64,000 nucleotides of DNA from Piper betle (lineage: Eukaryota > Streptophyta > Magnoliopsida > Piperales > Piperaceae). The stretch is taken from the NCBI GenBank assembly GCA_033002965.1, contig JAURVB010014399.1, positions 62,001 through 126,000 of the forward strand. Reading direction: 5' to 3'. Shown here in pieces: positions 22,991-34,024 of the stretch (positions are counted from its first letter, which is position 1; each line of letters starts with the position of its first letter). Below the pieces are notes generated by a model. That model saw nothing but the letters and a program-made list of their open reading frames with translations. It did no database searches and had not been told where the DNA came from. The position numbers and the translations under genes were made by a program.

Positions 22991-23807
22991 TGCTTGAGCA
23001 AATGAATAAGCCTTTCTTTTTCTTAGAATGACCCGGAATTTTCTTGAACGCTATCTTTCTTGATTGCCAAACCCAACCTAATATTGAAGATCCAAACTCG
23101 AATATATATAATTATTTTCTTGATGAAAAATATCATAGATTTCCAACAAAAATATTTCAAACATTACCATTTAATTAATATTATATCAGGCATGGCCATG
23201 ATCGCAAACTTTTATTGCAGCCGTAGTCGCTTGTATTTTTATGGTAATTAGATAATTGAGTGGCCAGAATACCCATCAAACTCTTTCAAAATTTTCATCT
23301 CCGCCTGTTGCAATTTATAGCTGCGTTCAAAGATTTATTCGATGCCCATGTACTCTTTTCCCAAATTACCAAAGTCTACACTAGTGAGATCATTACTACT
23401 GAGATTCAATCCTTGTTAATCATTTTGACAAATTGGCAACGTGTATTGTCCATCTTTCAATTGACATGAATTGACTAAAACCAGATCTTATTGGGTGAGG
23501 ACCTTACAAGATAAATCTGTCCACCTTCCAACCTATTAGATGTGGTCGTTGAAAATAATTACATGTCTTAATTCTTTTCCATGTTCCAAGTTTTAATTGT
23601 ATGTACAGTAGAAAAGCCTATCCCAAACTCTATATCAAGGTGGAATTGATGGCCGATGGGTAGTTTTGTACTTAAAGATTATATGGGATACAATTAAGAG
23701 GAAAATGTGAAAATGGTTACCTTTCATAGTTTTAGAATTTTGGTCATATTTGATATAAAAACTTTGAGATGTGGATATATATGACATTTTCCAAGTTTTA
23801 GTTTGAA

Positions 23808-23809
<2 letters not shown>
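22991..23809. other. AT-rich spacer
   Basis: No gene supported. The open frames here are short and without family resemblance. Confidence 0.45.

Positions 23810-23854
<45 letters not shown>
23810..23854. repeat. (TA)n tract, left flank of TA-element 1
   Basis: About 22 TA units directly abutting the GC-rich element. A second (TA)n tract closes the same element at 27474-27499. Confidence 0.85.
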
Positions 23855-23857
<3 letters not shown>

Positions 23858-26066
23858 GCTGCAATGCGCTGTCGCCTTTTTGCTGTGCACGGCCCGTCAG
23901 CCGTTGGATGAAAATCCAACGGCCCACAACCCCCCACCCCGCGACCCGCCAGACCTAGCCGACCCGGCCTACCGCCCGCCTGTCCAACCCCACCCATCGC
24001 CAAGCGACCGAGCCCTCACAGCGACCGAAGCCGCCCGCCACCCTGCCGCGGCTCCCCCGGCACGACCTGCCCTCCCGACCCGGCTAGCCTCCCCGCGACC
24101 GACTCCCCACCGCGACCGACCACCCCCACCACCCCGTCGCGGCCCACCCACCTCTTCGCGATCGACTCCCCACCGCGACCGACCACCCCCGCCACCCCGT
24201 CGCGGCCCGCCCGCCTGTCCGCTACGACCCCCCAAGCATATCGTGCCAGGGGAGCCGCGGGAGGGCAGGGGTCGGCAGGCAAGTCGTGCCGGGGGAGCCG
24301 TAGTAGGGTGGCGGGCGGCTTCGGTCGTGGGCAGCTTGGGGGCCGTAGTGCGGTGGGGGTAGGGGGACAACGGCTGGCTGGGGCGGCGGCTGGGGGAGGG
24401 GGAACAGTGGGGGGGCCGCTGCTGCGGCGGGGGGGGGGAGGGTTGGAATCGGGCAGCTGAGGGCGAGGGGGCCTCGGCTACAGGGTGGGGGGAGGGCGCC
24501 GACGGGGCGGGCGAGGGCCGCCGGCGGGGGGTGGGTGTAAAACCCACGATTCGAGTCACGATTTTATATTCAGAACCGGTCGGTTTGACCGTTATTTTTG
24601 AGTCGAGTCAGTTTCAGAACACGTGTACTGAGCCGATGCCGGTCTCGTGTATGAGCCATGAGGGTCATGTGTACCCAAGTATATGATAATAACGTCATGA
24701 ACACATCAGAAAAGAATGAGTTATCAGAATATATGAGAGTATGCAGTTTATTTTTTTATTATGATATATAATGGATCGTAGAATTAGTTTTAGGTCGTTT
24801 ACCGTGTTAGGACGCGTTACGGGCATTTTGGGTGGGTTGTTAGTCATAGAGCATATCATTATAATGCTGTGGTATTTTTTGATTTTATGGGATTTTTCCC
24901 GATTTTTTATGAATTTTTTTAGATTTAATACGAGTTAGTTATGATACTTGACTCGAGCCGGAGACGAGTCAAGTATTATTTACGAGTTTGCCACCACACA
25001 TACCCCCGGCCTTTCTTTTCTTCTTCCCCAAACCCTTGCCGAGCGCCGCCACTGCGCATGCCGCAGCCGCTGCCGTGGACGCCCGCCCGGCTGCCGATCG
25101 TCACCCCTAGCTCCGCCACGACGTTGTCGTGCCACCCCGACCAGCCCCGGCCGCTGCCAGGCCGCCGTGACGCCGGAAAAGCCTCGCCTAGCGCCGCGGC
25201 TACATTTTGGTCGTGTCGCCGATTCCGCCGCCGGTGACCATCGCCACCACGATCAAGTGGTCGCCTCAACACCGTCGACCACCCAGTGACCCTTCCTGAC
25301 AGGAGCAGAGGCCGTCGCCGCCGTGGCCGGCCGGATCTAGCCACCCATCTCCGCCAGCTCTGTTTTGCCATTTTCCGGCGAGCCGCCGCCTCCATCGACC
25401 TCGTCGACCTCGTAGATGAGTCGGGCTCGCCGAGCCGGTTCCAAGGGTACCCAACACGACTACTTTTCGGCCAGTAGACGCCGCCGGTGACTGTCGCCGG
25501 AAAACCGTCCGAAGATGCCGCAAAACCGCCGAAAACAGTCGAAAAACCGGAATTTCTGGAATTCGCCGGAATTCACCGGATCTTCCGCGGGGCTCACCCA
25601 ATCGAGCCTGATCGAACGTCGGACGCCGAGGAACGTCGGACGCCCAGTGGCTCCTCAGTAGTGCCCTTCAGAGTGTTCACGTGGAGTATATGATGTTTTC
25701 TTTCATATGAGAGTTTGCTCTCATAGCCAGCTTGTTATAGTTATTTTATTTTCCGGACCAGTAACACTTGTTACTGACGTGTTTTTATACTATATGTAGG
25801 TAATAATCACGAGTTGGAGGAGCCAGCTTGGACGGAGGAGCGATGAGGTCTTGTACACACACACATGTTAGATTCTGAATGTATAATTTTGTGTTATTAT
25901 GTTATTACATTGTGAATGACATGTTCAAATGCATGAGACATGATAGAATGTGAACATGATCAGAGATGCGCAGCGGAAGCGTGGTGGGTTGAAACCCCAG
26001 CTTCAAAATGAATTCATAAGATGTTAGATTCTGTGTGAATGAAATTATGGATGCATGTGTATACAT

Positions 26067-26092
26067 TTATATATATATATATATATATATAT
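26067..26092. repeat. (TA)n tract, left flank of TA-element 2
   Basis: About 12 TA units inside the solo LTR, immediately before the element end. The right flank tract is at 26991-27032. Confidence 0.85.
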
Positions 26093-26368
26093 GAGAGCCG
26101 ATTTCCTGCGCCAGAGGCAGGAAATCGGCTCTCTGCGCCACAATGATCTGGGCCGTCCGATTACAATGACGGCCCAGATTTATTAGTTTTTTTTTAAAAA
26201 AATTTTAATTTGATCTGGACCGTCCGATTAGAAGGACGGTCCAGATCATATGGAGGGCGCGGAGGCGGAGCGCCGCCGCCGTGGCGGGGGAGGGTGGCCG
26301 ACCCTTTGCCCCGGCCCCCGCCCCGGCCCCCGCCCCGGCCCCCGCCCCGGCCCCGGCGCTCGCCACGG

Positions 26369-26560
26369 CCAGATCTGGCCGCCGCCAGATGCGGGCGGGC
26401 AGCCGCGGCCAGATCCAGCCGCGACAGGCCGGACTTGGCCGTCGCCCGACCAGATCTGGCCGGGGGACGGCCAGGTCCGGCCTGTCGTGGCCGGATCTGG
26501 CCGGCGGCGGCCAGATCTGGCCGCGGCTGCCCGCCCGCATCTGGCGGCGGCCAGATCTGG
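26369..26560. repeat. Perfect 47-bp inverted repeat with 98-bp spacer
   Basis: 26369-26415 (CCAGATCTGGCCGCCGCCAG and on) is the exact reverse complement of 26514-26560. The spacer has further GGCCAGATC and GATCTGGCC half-sites, so the whole block is saturated with the palindrome GGCCAGATCTGGCC. Confidence 0.95.
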
Positions 26561-26621
26561 GCGCGGCGCTGCTCCGCCACGTCGTCGCCCCTCCCGGCCG
26601 CCACCCTTTCGCGAGGCTCCC

Positions 26622-26840
26622 CCTCCGCCCACCCACGCCGCCCTCGCCCCGCCTCGCCCACCCCCGCCCGGCCGGCCGCGGCCGGATCCCAGACGCCGCG
26701 GCCCCCCTTCTCCTCCGCCCACCCACGCCGCCCTCGCCCTGCCTCGCCCACCCCCGCCCGGCCGGTCGCCGCCCTCCCCTTCTCCTCCGCCCACCCACGC
26801 CGCCCTCGCCCCGCCTCGTCCACCGCCCGCCCGGCCGGTC
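26622..26840. repeat. Three-copy C-rich tandem repeat
   Basis: Core CCGCCCACCCACGCCGCCCT recurs near 26624, 26715 and 26787, each followed by CGCC(C/T)(C/T)GCCTCG and a CCGCCCGGCCGG block, with variable linkers. This gives the long proline- and arginine-rich open frames seen on both strands, which I do not regard as genes. Confidence 0.85.
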
Positions 26841-26984
26841 GCGGCCGAATCCCGGCCGCCGGCGAAGGAGGGGGGTGGTGGAAAAAAAATTTTTTTATCA
26901 AATCTGGGCCGTTCAATCATAATCGGACGGCCCAGATTATCCTGGCGCAGGTAAGGGTTTCCTGCCTCTTGCACAGGAAACCTT

Positions 26985-26990
<6 letters not shown>

Positions 26991-27032
<42 letters not shown>
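26991..27032. repeat. (TA)n tract, right flank of TA-element 2
   Basis: About 21 TA units between the right end of the element and the resumption of LTR sequence. Confidence 0.85.
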
Positions 27033-27036
<4 letters not shown>

Positions 27037-27319
27037 TTGACAAGGTGGGCCCATAATTGCACTTTTAGGGGAGACCCTGTCTGTTTTATTTCAGAATTTT
27101 TATCGTAATTGGAATGGTGTGGAAATTGGTTACATGTCATCCATGTAGTATCATGTTAGGGTTTTATACATTTATCCATGCATGACAAGTCGTATCTACA
27201 TCTTAAGACGCTGAGATTGGATCCGTATGAGTTAGGTTCGGGTTAGCCGACCTAACCGGGGCTAGTAACATTCTGGTTTGGTTCACGAGTGTGAACCGGA
27301 TTTGGGGTGTTACAGTGGG

Positions 27320-27415
27320 GATGGGCGGGCGAGCAGTCAGGCGGTGGCCAGGCTGGCGGGCAGGCAGGTGAGCAGGCGGGCAGGTGGGCAGGCGGGCAGG
27401 CAGGTCTAGGGGCTC
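27320..27415. repeat. GGCGGGCAGGCAGG-type simple repeat
   Basis: Imperfect GGC(G/A)GGCAGG units, part of the right remainder of TA-element 1. Confidence 0.8.
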
Positions 27416-27473
27416 CAGTGAAATCTGCCAGATTCATGGCACTACTTTTTCATACAGCGCACAACAGCACACC

Positions 27474-27499
<26 letters not shown>
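27474..27499. repeat. (TA)n tract, right flank of TA-element 1
   Basis: About 13 TA units directly after the right end ...AACAGCACACC of TA-element 1. Confidence 0.85.
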
Positions 27500-27505
<6 letters not shown>

Positions 27506-29384
27506 GCCGTTAATTTTTCGGGTTCAAGTTTTTAAATGTTCGTTTTTTAAGACCTAAACGTGAATTCTATGTAAAATAGATGTAACAGGAAATTGATATA
27601 TTTGGACTCAAATTTGAATTTTCATATTGGGCGATCTAAGTACCCAATTTATTCGAACTTGTCCTTTTTTCTTTCTTTCCCCCACCCCTGTCTCGGCATT
27701 AGAAAAAATAATGTGAGAAAGAAAAATAAAATAATAAATAATAAATTTTCTTTCATTTTCTCTCGCATGTTTAGTTAGGAAGAAAAGAAAATTTGTGTAG
27801 CATCATTGTCACTTTTCCAATTTCCTAGTATTTTTGGTGGAAAAATGGTTGTGAAGAGGTTTTTCACTGTGATGAAAAATTAATTGCCTTTCTCGTGTTT
27901 TCTTTCAAACCAAAAAAGAAAAAAATGCGAAAAAATGTAAAAAAAATCCAATCCAAACAGACTTATAAGATTCATCACCGATGTTCCCTACACAAATCAT
28001 TATCATTCCTAGGGTTGGGTGTGGATGACTGAATGATTGTGTCCTACTAATATCCGAAGCTTTTGTGACTAAAACAATTGAATGATTATAATTGAATAAA
28101 AATAAACAAAGTTTTTTATTCACTGAATGACAAATCGATTACCCGATAAAAAATCCTAAATTAATGATATTAGTGATATTTTTAATTTTTATTACCTAAT
28201 TATTACCTAAAATATTAAACTTAAAGCACATCAACCTTAGGTTTCGAAATTTTTAATGATAATAAATATTTATTTATTCATATATTTTTAAAAAAAAATG
28301 ATTTTAATTTTTATACTACCTAAGAGAAACTAACAAAATTCAAAGAGATAATAAATGAGGTATTAGTCTTTTATTTAGAAAAATTAGTACTTATAAGAGG
28401 AAAATAATTAGATAATTTAATAAATATAATATATAAAAAACTATTATCTTTACCAAATTTTGATCGTGTACAAATTTGACTAGCTTGACCTAAGAATTTA
28501 GAACATAAAGATAACTAAATTTTTGTACAAAAATAATTAGATGGACATAAACAATATCTTATTCGACATCTTACTAACAAACGACTGACCCTAATCGTAA
28601 TCGTTGGCAGGCCAAGGAATCCAGACGGAGATAGTATTTGGCCATCCGGCGTTACATTACGTGTGGGTGAGCAGCTTGGGCTAAAACATCCACCAATTCA
28701 AACAGATTAAGTTAGCGCCATGTTGTGGACCACTTACCCTAATACAACTACCCACTTCTATTTACATCAAGTTAATAAGTTTCAGCACTCAAAACCTCGC
28801 AGACAAATCTAAAACAAATAATTCAAGTATTTATAAATTGTCAAATCAATCAAATATTTTTATCATTTTATTTACTAAAATAATTATAGTAAAAATCAAT
28901 CGCCATATCTCTTTAAATAAGTCATATTAACATAAAAAAATAAAAATTTATTAACATCATCCTGCTTATCTACGCACTCTACTTATCAATTTTATTATTA
29001 CGGAAGATCCACGAAAATATTCGCATAAGTTTTTTTTAATTTTAAAAAATATATTAAATTATATTTACACCAAAATTTTACTTCTATGCGGGCAGCTGTA
29101 GTTCCCGCCATCAGACGTGCTCTCCTTCCTCCACCAGCCCTCTCCCCTCCTCTCTAGCTACTCTTTGCATCCTATACACTACAATTTCACCACTCCTCTT
29201 TCCCCAACTAACCTTCAAGCTTCGACACACGTTGTGTTCTAATTCTTCTTCTCCTTCCCCCAACGTCTGCATCCCATGATCCTACTGTCATCACTTGCAG
29301 AGGTATTGTTTTTGTTTTCAATTCATCCATTGCATGGTTTCTTTTGGTTTTTGGATTTGTTTTCTGATTTGAATTTGGATCAGT
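27500..29384. other. AT-rich spacer upstream of the ADH-like pseudogene
   Basis: No gene supported. The last 300 bp (29100-29300) are CT-rich with CTCCTTCC/CTTCTTCTCC runs, as expected for a plant 5' leader. Confidence 0.5.
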
Positions 29385-32089
29385 ATGTTGCCATTTAAAG
29401 CTGCTGTTGCTTGGGGGCCTGGCGAAGCTCTTGTGATGGAGGAGGTTCGGGTGGGTCCTCCCCAGGCGATGGAGATCCGCATCAAGGTGGTCTGTACGTC
29501 CCTCTGTCGCAGTTGGAAAACAAGGTGAATCTTTAAAAAAAAAAAAACTCTTGGTTTTACCTGTGTGATTGTTATATCAAAGGCTCCAAGCTTGGGTGTT
29601 ATCTTTGATTTTGGTTGCAGGCGCAAGCTCATCTTTTCCCACAGATTTCTGGGTACGAAGCGTCTGGGTTTGTGCTGTTTAAATGTTTGATCTTTGCTTT
29701 CTTTGGATACTTTTGTCTACTTGTTCTGCATTCTATGTTTTAAATTTTTGTTTTTTTGTTTTTGCTTCTTTTTTTCCCAGGATTGTTGAGAGTGTTGGGG
29801 AAGGAGTGGCAGATTTTGAAGTGGGCGATCATGTGCTTTCGTTCACAGGCGAATGCTCCAATTGTAAGCACTGTCGCTCTAGTAAGAACAATATGTACCG
29901 TATATAGCGATCACAAAACTCGATTTTCCATCAATGGGAAGCCTGTTTACCATTACTGTGCTGTTTCAAGCTTCAGTGAATACATGGTAGTTCGCTCTGG
30001 CTGCGCTGCTAAAGTGGATCCATCTGTTCCAATGGAAAATGTTTGTCTTTTTAGTTGTGGATTTGCTGCAGGTTCAAAGTTTTTTTAGTTATTTAAGTTT
30101 CCTCTTTGCTACATGTGTTATGTTGCCTAGTTGTGATTGTCATTTGTGATCACATTTTGTTCAGTTGCTAATATTAACTAGCATTTCCTGACGTCCTAAT
30201 CTGTTAGTGAGTGATAACAATAATAGCACTTCCTGTTAACTATAATATAACTTGTCACCTCAAGAATCTAGAATTGGAATATAATATACTGAAATCTAAT
30301 GAACTGGCTTAAGAGAAAATATTTCATTTAACTACTACGAAAAAACAAGCAATATGCAGGGTATATCTTAGTTGCGCGTGTTCATAAATTCAAATGATTC
30401 CTTCTATATGATTATGTAGGTTTTGGTGTGCGGCCTGGAAAGTTGCTGACATATCTGAAGGGTCAAGTGTTGTAATCTTTGGTCTTGGGGCAGTTGGTCT
30501 TTCGGTAAGTTTATATCCAATCTTCTGCTGCTATCGCTACATAAGTATCTGGTCTCATCGAACATGAGTTTGATTGTTTGAGGTGTTAACATTTTATGTT
30601 TCCACTAGCTTTTTTGATTGCTTCATAAAATTTGGGTAGGTTGCACAAGGTGCCAAACTGAGGGGAGCTTCTCAAATTATTGGTGTAGATACAAATCCCA
30701 TGAAGTATGAAAAAGGTGATTTTCAGCTCAATATATTATTCCAATAATTCACTGAAAAGGTTTCTGAAAATATAATTTTTCATTAATTTCCTTGTTTGCC
30801 GGAAAGGCTTTTGGAATGACTGACTTTATAAATCCAAATGAATGCAGTGAACCAGTTCTCATCAGGTAGTTTCTGATTCTTACAACCACGTCCTGTAAGC
30901 TTTTTTTTGTCTTGAAATGGAAAAGGCAAACATTTAGTTTTTTTATGACTATCCCTTGTTTAGTGCTCAAGGCTAATAATCGGTTAATGGAGAATTTCTC
31001 AAAATGTTTCATTCAGTGTTATATGTAGATGTAAAAGGATATTATGCTGCTATAAGAGTATGTATATGAGCCTCTAGATGCCTTTCAACACGAACCGACC
31101 TTAGATGAAGCCAAAATTTCTCGAATGCAAATCACTATTCCATATCCTGTATTTCTATCATTACTATAGTCCATTTCAAGTTTTTGAGTAAATCTAAAGA
31201 CTCAAATCATAAGTGGTAGACTTTGATCCTGACTACAAGAACAACTGGTTCCAGATAAGCAACTGAGTACAATTTGATTTCAAGTATTGTCATAATGATG
31301 CTGATGCAATTGTCAGAATTAGGATGGTCTATGGCAAGTACTGTTCACTCCCTGTACAGTTGGAACTATTAAGAAAGAGAACCATTTAATATTTTACTTT
31401 AAAAGGAACTTCTAAGGACACATATGAATTGAGAATTTGAAGTAGCCTAAGAAGGTAGGTATTGGGATTTATTTTGATAGAAAGATGATGACATTGCTTA
31501 AAACATACAGGTAGAGGAGATAATACCATTGATGACTGAATCTTTAAGTTGCATATTTTCTGTAAGAGGTCTCAACAAGAAAATGCATATACTTCAAATT
31601 GCGAGCATCATATGTAGTAAATTGTTCTCCATTAAAAAAGCTGTCTGAGAAAACGCTAACAAATAACGATCTTTAAACTTATAAATCTTGCTGGAAATGT
31701 AACCTTTGCAAATACTTTGTGGAACACTAATGTAGGTTTGATTTTTCTAGGGGGCTCAGCGTATTATTCAATGGCGGTGCTGATTATTCAATTGAATGTA
31801 TTGGTGATACCGGCATGATAACTACAGCTTTGCAATCTTGTGCTGATGTATCCTCCTCGCCCTCCTTTCTTTTATGAATTATGTTTACACCAATTTCACA
31901 CCTGAGCTTTGATTCTCTGCTGCATACATAGTTCATTGATGAGACCATCTACTACGTTGTTTCTTTAGTGGTTGGGGTTTAACTGTAACTCTAGGAGTTC
32001 CAAAAATCAAACCAGAGGTTTCTGCTCATTATGCACTCTTTCTTTCTGGAAGAACACTGAAAGGCTCTTTATATGTATATGAGAAAGGT
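29385..32089 (+). pseudogene. Alcohol dehydrogenase-like 6 type (zinc-dependent MDR), truncated pseudogene
   Basis: Eight exon remnants of a zinc-binding medium-chain dehydrogenase: 29385-29524 ([24 protein letters not shown]), 29621-29667, 29781-30071, 30420-30504 (IFGLGAVGLS), 30640-30715 (GAKLRGASQIIGVDTNP), 30807-30865 (AFGMTDFINPNECSEP), 31751-31847 (GGADYSIECIGDTGM) and 31979-32089 (TVTLGVP, SAHYALFLSGRTLKGSLY). Best family match is plant ADH-like 6. Lesions: four codons missing after CRS; GHEA is GYEA, losing a catalytic-zinc ligand; a structural-zinc Cys is Tyr; TAG at 29905 with a frameshift before RFSINGKPVYHY; two extra bases before the Trp-Lys of exon 4; a broken donor after exon 7; and the final exons (about 100 residues) were not found. 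Introns are kept, so it arose by duplication. Confidence 0.88.
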
Positions 32090-33176
32090 ATTTTCTCAAG
32101 CTGCATATGTCTGCTTTCTTACAAATTTCTAATACTGCATCTCAGAGACCAGGATCACAGTAGCCTGAAACTTCATTGCTAGTGGAAATACTGTAAATTT
32201 GTCTCACAAACTCACTTTGGCGTGTGCACTGTTTACGACAGTCATCAGTAGGCCTACTTCCAATTTGTTTCACACAGCAATGATGAATGACAATTTAACT
32301 TCCTCTACGACAACAAATGTCATATTACACTTAGATCATAACTACTACATTGACTAATTTTTGGTTTGGAGTTTGCTGGGTTATGATAATTGATAAGAAG
32401 GGATTGTGCAGGAAATAATTGCTGGGCTATGTTCTTTTCGTGCCAATCATAAGAACTGTTAAACGAAAACATCATTAAGATAATGCGAATTAGACGCAAA
32501 CTTACAAGAACCCTCCCCTCTTTGAAACATGCCAGTCAACAAAGGTTGCAAAGTAGGTGGCATGTCTCACCTCCCCATCTTCGCCTTCCAATACCTACCA
32601 CATACCCTTCTCAAATGTCAAGTTTTACCCACTAACACAAAACCCAATTCACAATAGCAGATGTTTTCACATTGGATAAACTCTGACAAGGCAAGAAGAA
32701 ACAAGGTGCGGACATCTAAATTCATAAGAAAATAAACTGCTCCCCTTCATGACCGACTCGGCCACCGAAGCTTCCTATACACCAAGACTTTTTCGTGGTC
32801 TTGTCATTAAAAACTCTAGGAAGCAACCAAGACAATCAAATGAGATTGCTTAGACGCTGCCACACGGTAAAAGAAAGGCTGGTTAGGCTGGCTAAGTCCT
32901 TCAACATCTCTGATTAGGTGAATGAGATGGCACTTTCCCATATGCCTCTACCCTCATTTTCCATGCAATGATCTAATTCAAAAGAACTAGAAACAAAGCA
33001 TATTGAATATCTAACAGGACTTCATTCATTTCAACCATATTATTTCATACTGAGAAAAACAAACATTGACAAATTGGCAACGTGTATGCTTATAGCAAAA
33101 AAGATTGAATTCACCAATTTATCACATCTTGGTGATGTATGATATAGATACATATATATCTTTTCCAAACCACCGT
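32090..33176. other. Spacer between the ADH-like pseudogene and the NHL gene
   Basis: No remaining ADH exons were recognised downstream of 32089 and no other gene is supported. The last few hundred bp are the presumed NHL promoter. Confidence 0.5.
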
Positions 33177-33190
33177 GTGTATATATACAC
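33177..33190 (+). promoter_or_regulatory. TATA box of the NHL6-like gene
   Basis: GTGTATATATACAC, 74 bp before the first ATG, followed by an ACACA-rich leader. Confidence 0.5.
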
Positions 33191-33250
33191 ACACAAAGAC
33201 TTGCACTGTGTCTAGAAGGAGAGCAACTCAGTTGCATTGTTGATCATCCA

Positions 33251-34024
33251 TTGGCCATTGCCATGGCTGACCATCAAAAGATCCACCCCGTCGATGTCGA
33301 TACATCGCCGACAGCTCCGTTGGCCCCCGGCGACTCGCTCCGGGGGTCGGCGTCGGAGAACCGTGAAGAAGTGAAGCGGCAGCATCCTCCATTGACAAGA
33401 CCATCCCCCGTCGTTTCACCCCCCAGACCGCCAAAGAAGAGAAGAAGCCGGTGTTGCCGGTGTATCTGCTGGACGTTATGCCTACTCCTCCTCCTCATCA
33501 TCCTTCTAGCCGCCACTGCCGGCATACTCTATCTCGTTTTTCGGCCGAAGCTGCCCAAGTACTCGGTAGACCGTCTGAGCATCTCCAACTTCCAGGTGAA
33601 CAACGACATGAGCGTGGTTGCCCAGTTTGACGTCACGGTCAGGGCCAGGAACCCGAACAGGAGGATTGGCATATACTACGAGGATGGGAGCAAGATTGGT
33701 GTGTGGTACACGGACACCCAGCTCTGTAATGGGATGCTGCCCAAGTTCTACCAGGGGCACAGGAACACGACGGTGCTGGTGGTGGGGTTGACGGGGCAAG
33801 CTCAAATGGGTGGCACTCTTCTGACGGCCTTCCAGGAGCAGCAGCAGACGGGGAGGATCCCGTTGGTGTTGAGGGCGGATGTGCCGGTGAGGGTCAAGTT
33901 TGGGGCGGTAAAGTTGAGGAAGGTGAGGTTCAGAGTGAGGTGCAACTTGGTTGTTGATCGCTTGAGAGTCAACAGTTCCATTAGGATCAGGACTAGCAGC
34001 TGCAGGTTCAGGTTGAAGCTGTGA
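33251..34024 (+). CDS. NHL6: NDR1/HIN1-like (NHL6-type) LEA-2 family membrane protein
   Basis: A 257-residue single-exon protein, or 253 if the second Met is used (MADHQKIHPVD at 33263, the usual NHL6 start). Layout: a Pro-rich cytosolic N-terminus with PPRPPKKRRSRCCRCICW; one transmembrane helix at about 71-97; then an LEA-2 domain outside the membrane with NPNRRIGIYYEDGSKIGVWY, LPKFYQGHRNTTV and a C-terminal VRCNLVVDRLRVNSSIRI. NxT/S sites (NTT, NSS) are available for glycosylation. NHL6-like proteins sit at the plasma membrane and are linked to defence and to ABA or osmotic stress. A plausible AATAAA signal lies at 34171. Length and motifs are normal, so I regard it as functional. Confidence 0.92.
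   Translation: MAIAMADHQKIHPVDVDTSPTAPLAPGDSLRGSASENREEVKRQHPPLTRPSPVVSPPRPPKKRRSRCCRCICWTLCLLLLLIILLAATAGILYLVFRPKLPKYSVDRLSISNFQVNNDMSVVAQFDVTVRARNPNRRIGIYYEDGSKIGVWYTDTQLCNGMLPKFYQGHRNTTVLVVGLTGQAQMGGTLLTAFQEQQQTGRIPLVLRADVPVRVKFGAVKLRKVRFRVRCNLVVDRLRVNSSIRIRTSSCRFRLKL

Larger units (their letters stand above)
26093..26990. mobile_element. TA-element 2: GC-rich non-autonomous element in a (TA)n tract
   Basis: Long terminal inverted repeats of about 100 bp. The left arm starts GAGAGCCGATTTCCTGCGCC and includes ATCTGGGCCGTCCGATT; the right arm read inward has GGTTTCCTGTGCAAGAGGCA, then CTGCGCC and ATCTGGGCCGTCCGATT. Each arm folds on itself into hairpins (26098-26131, 26138-26177 and 26213-26249). 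The interior holds CCCCGG repeats (26300-26355), a perfect 47-bp inverted repeat (26369-26415 and 26514-26560) built on GGCCAGATCTGGCC, and a three-copy C-rich tandem repeat (26622-26840). (TA)n tracts abut both ends. No transposase. The structure fits non-autonomous elements that insert in TA microsatellites. Confidence 0.75.
24536..27314. mobile_element. Solo LTR of a Gypsy-type retrotransposon, with a nested insertion
   Basis: Begins TGTAAAACCC and ends GGGGTGTTACA, the TG...CA pattern common in plant Gypsy LTRs. A perfect 5-bp duplication GTGGG flanks it (24531-24535, 27315-27319). No gag-pol sequence and no second LTR, so it is the product of LTR-LTR recombination. Without the nested element at 26093-26990 and its extra TA repeats the LTR would be about 1.85 kb. 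The left third holds an AT-rich stretch, the GACTCGAGCC...GACGAGTCAAG module (about 24950-24975) and a GCC-rich tract (25010-25640) with long open frames on both strands that reflect base composition only. Confidence 0.85.
23855..27473. mobile_element. TA-element 1: GC-rich non-autonomous element in a (TA)n tract, split by a solo LTR
   Basis: Left end AAGGCTGCAATGCGCTGTCG and right end read inward AGGTGTGCTGTTGTGCGCTG share TGCGCTGT at similar depth, an imperfect terminal inverted repeat. Near the left end is a hairpin GCCGTTGGATGAAAATCCAACGGC (23900-23923). The interior is very GC-rich: a 63-bp tandem pair (24095-24146, 24158-24209) lies between arms of an inverted repeat (24022-24070 and 24279-24327, 45 of 49 matching). 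The element is interrupted at 24536-27314 by a solo LTR with its own duplication; the right remainder is 27315-27473. Probably a Mutator-like or other non-autonomous DNA element that prefers TA repeats. Superfamily unproven. Confidence 0.6.

Noticed and set aside
23880..24559. Proline-rich open frames of 160 and 196 codons
   Set aside because: Same reason: tandem GC-rich units in TA-element 1 keep all frames open.
26194..27040. Several overlapping open frames of 190-276 codons on both strands in the GC-rich island
   Set aside because: They follow from CCCGCC/GGCCGG repetition in TA-element 2. Residues are Pro/Arg/Ala/Gly strings on both strands, with no domain and no start context.
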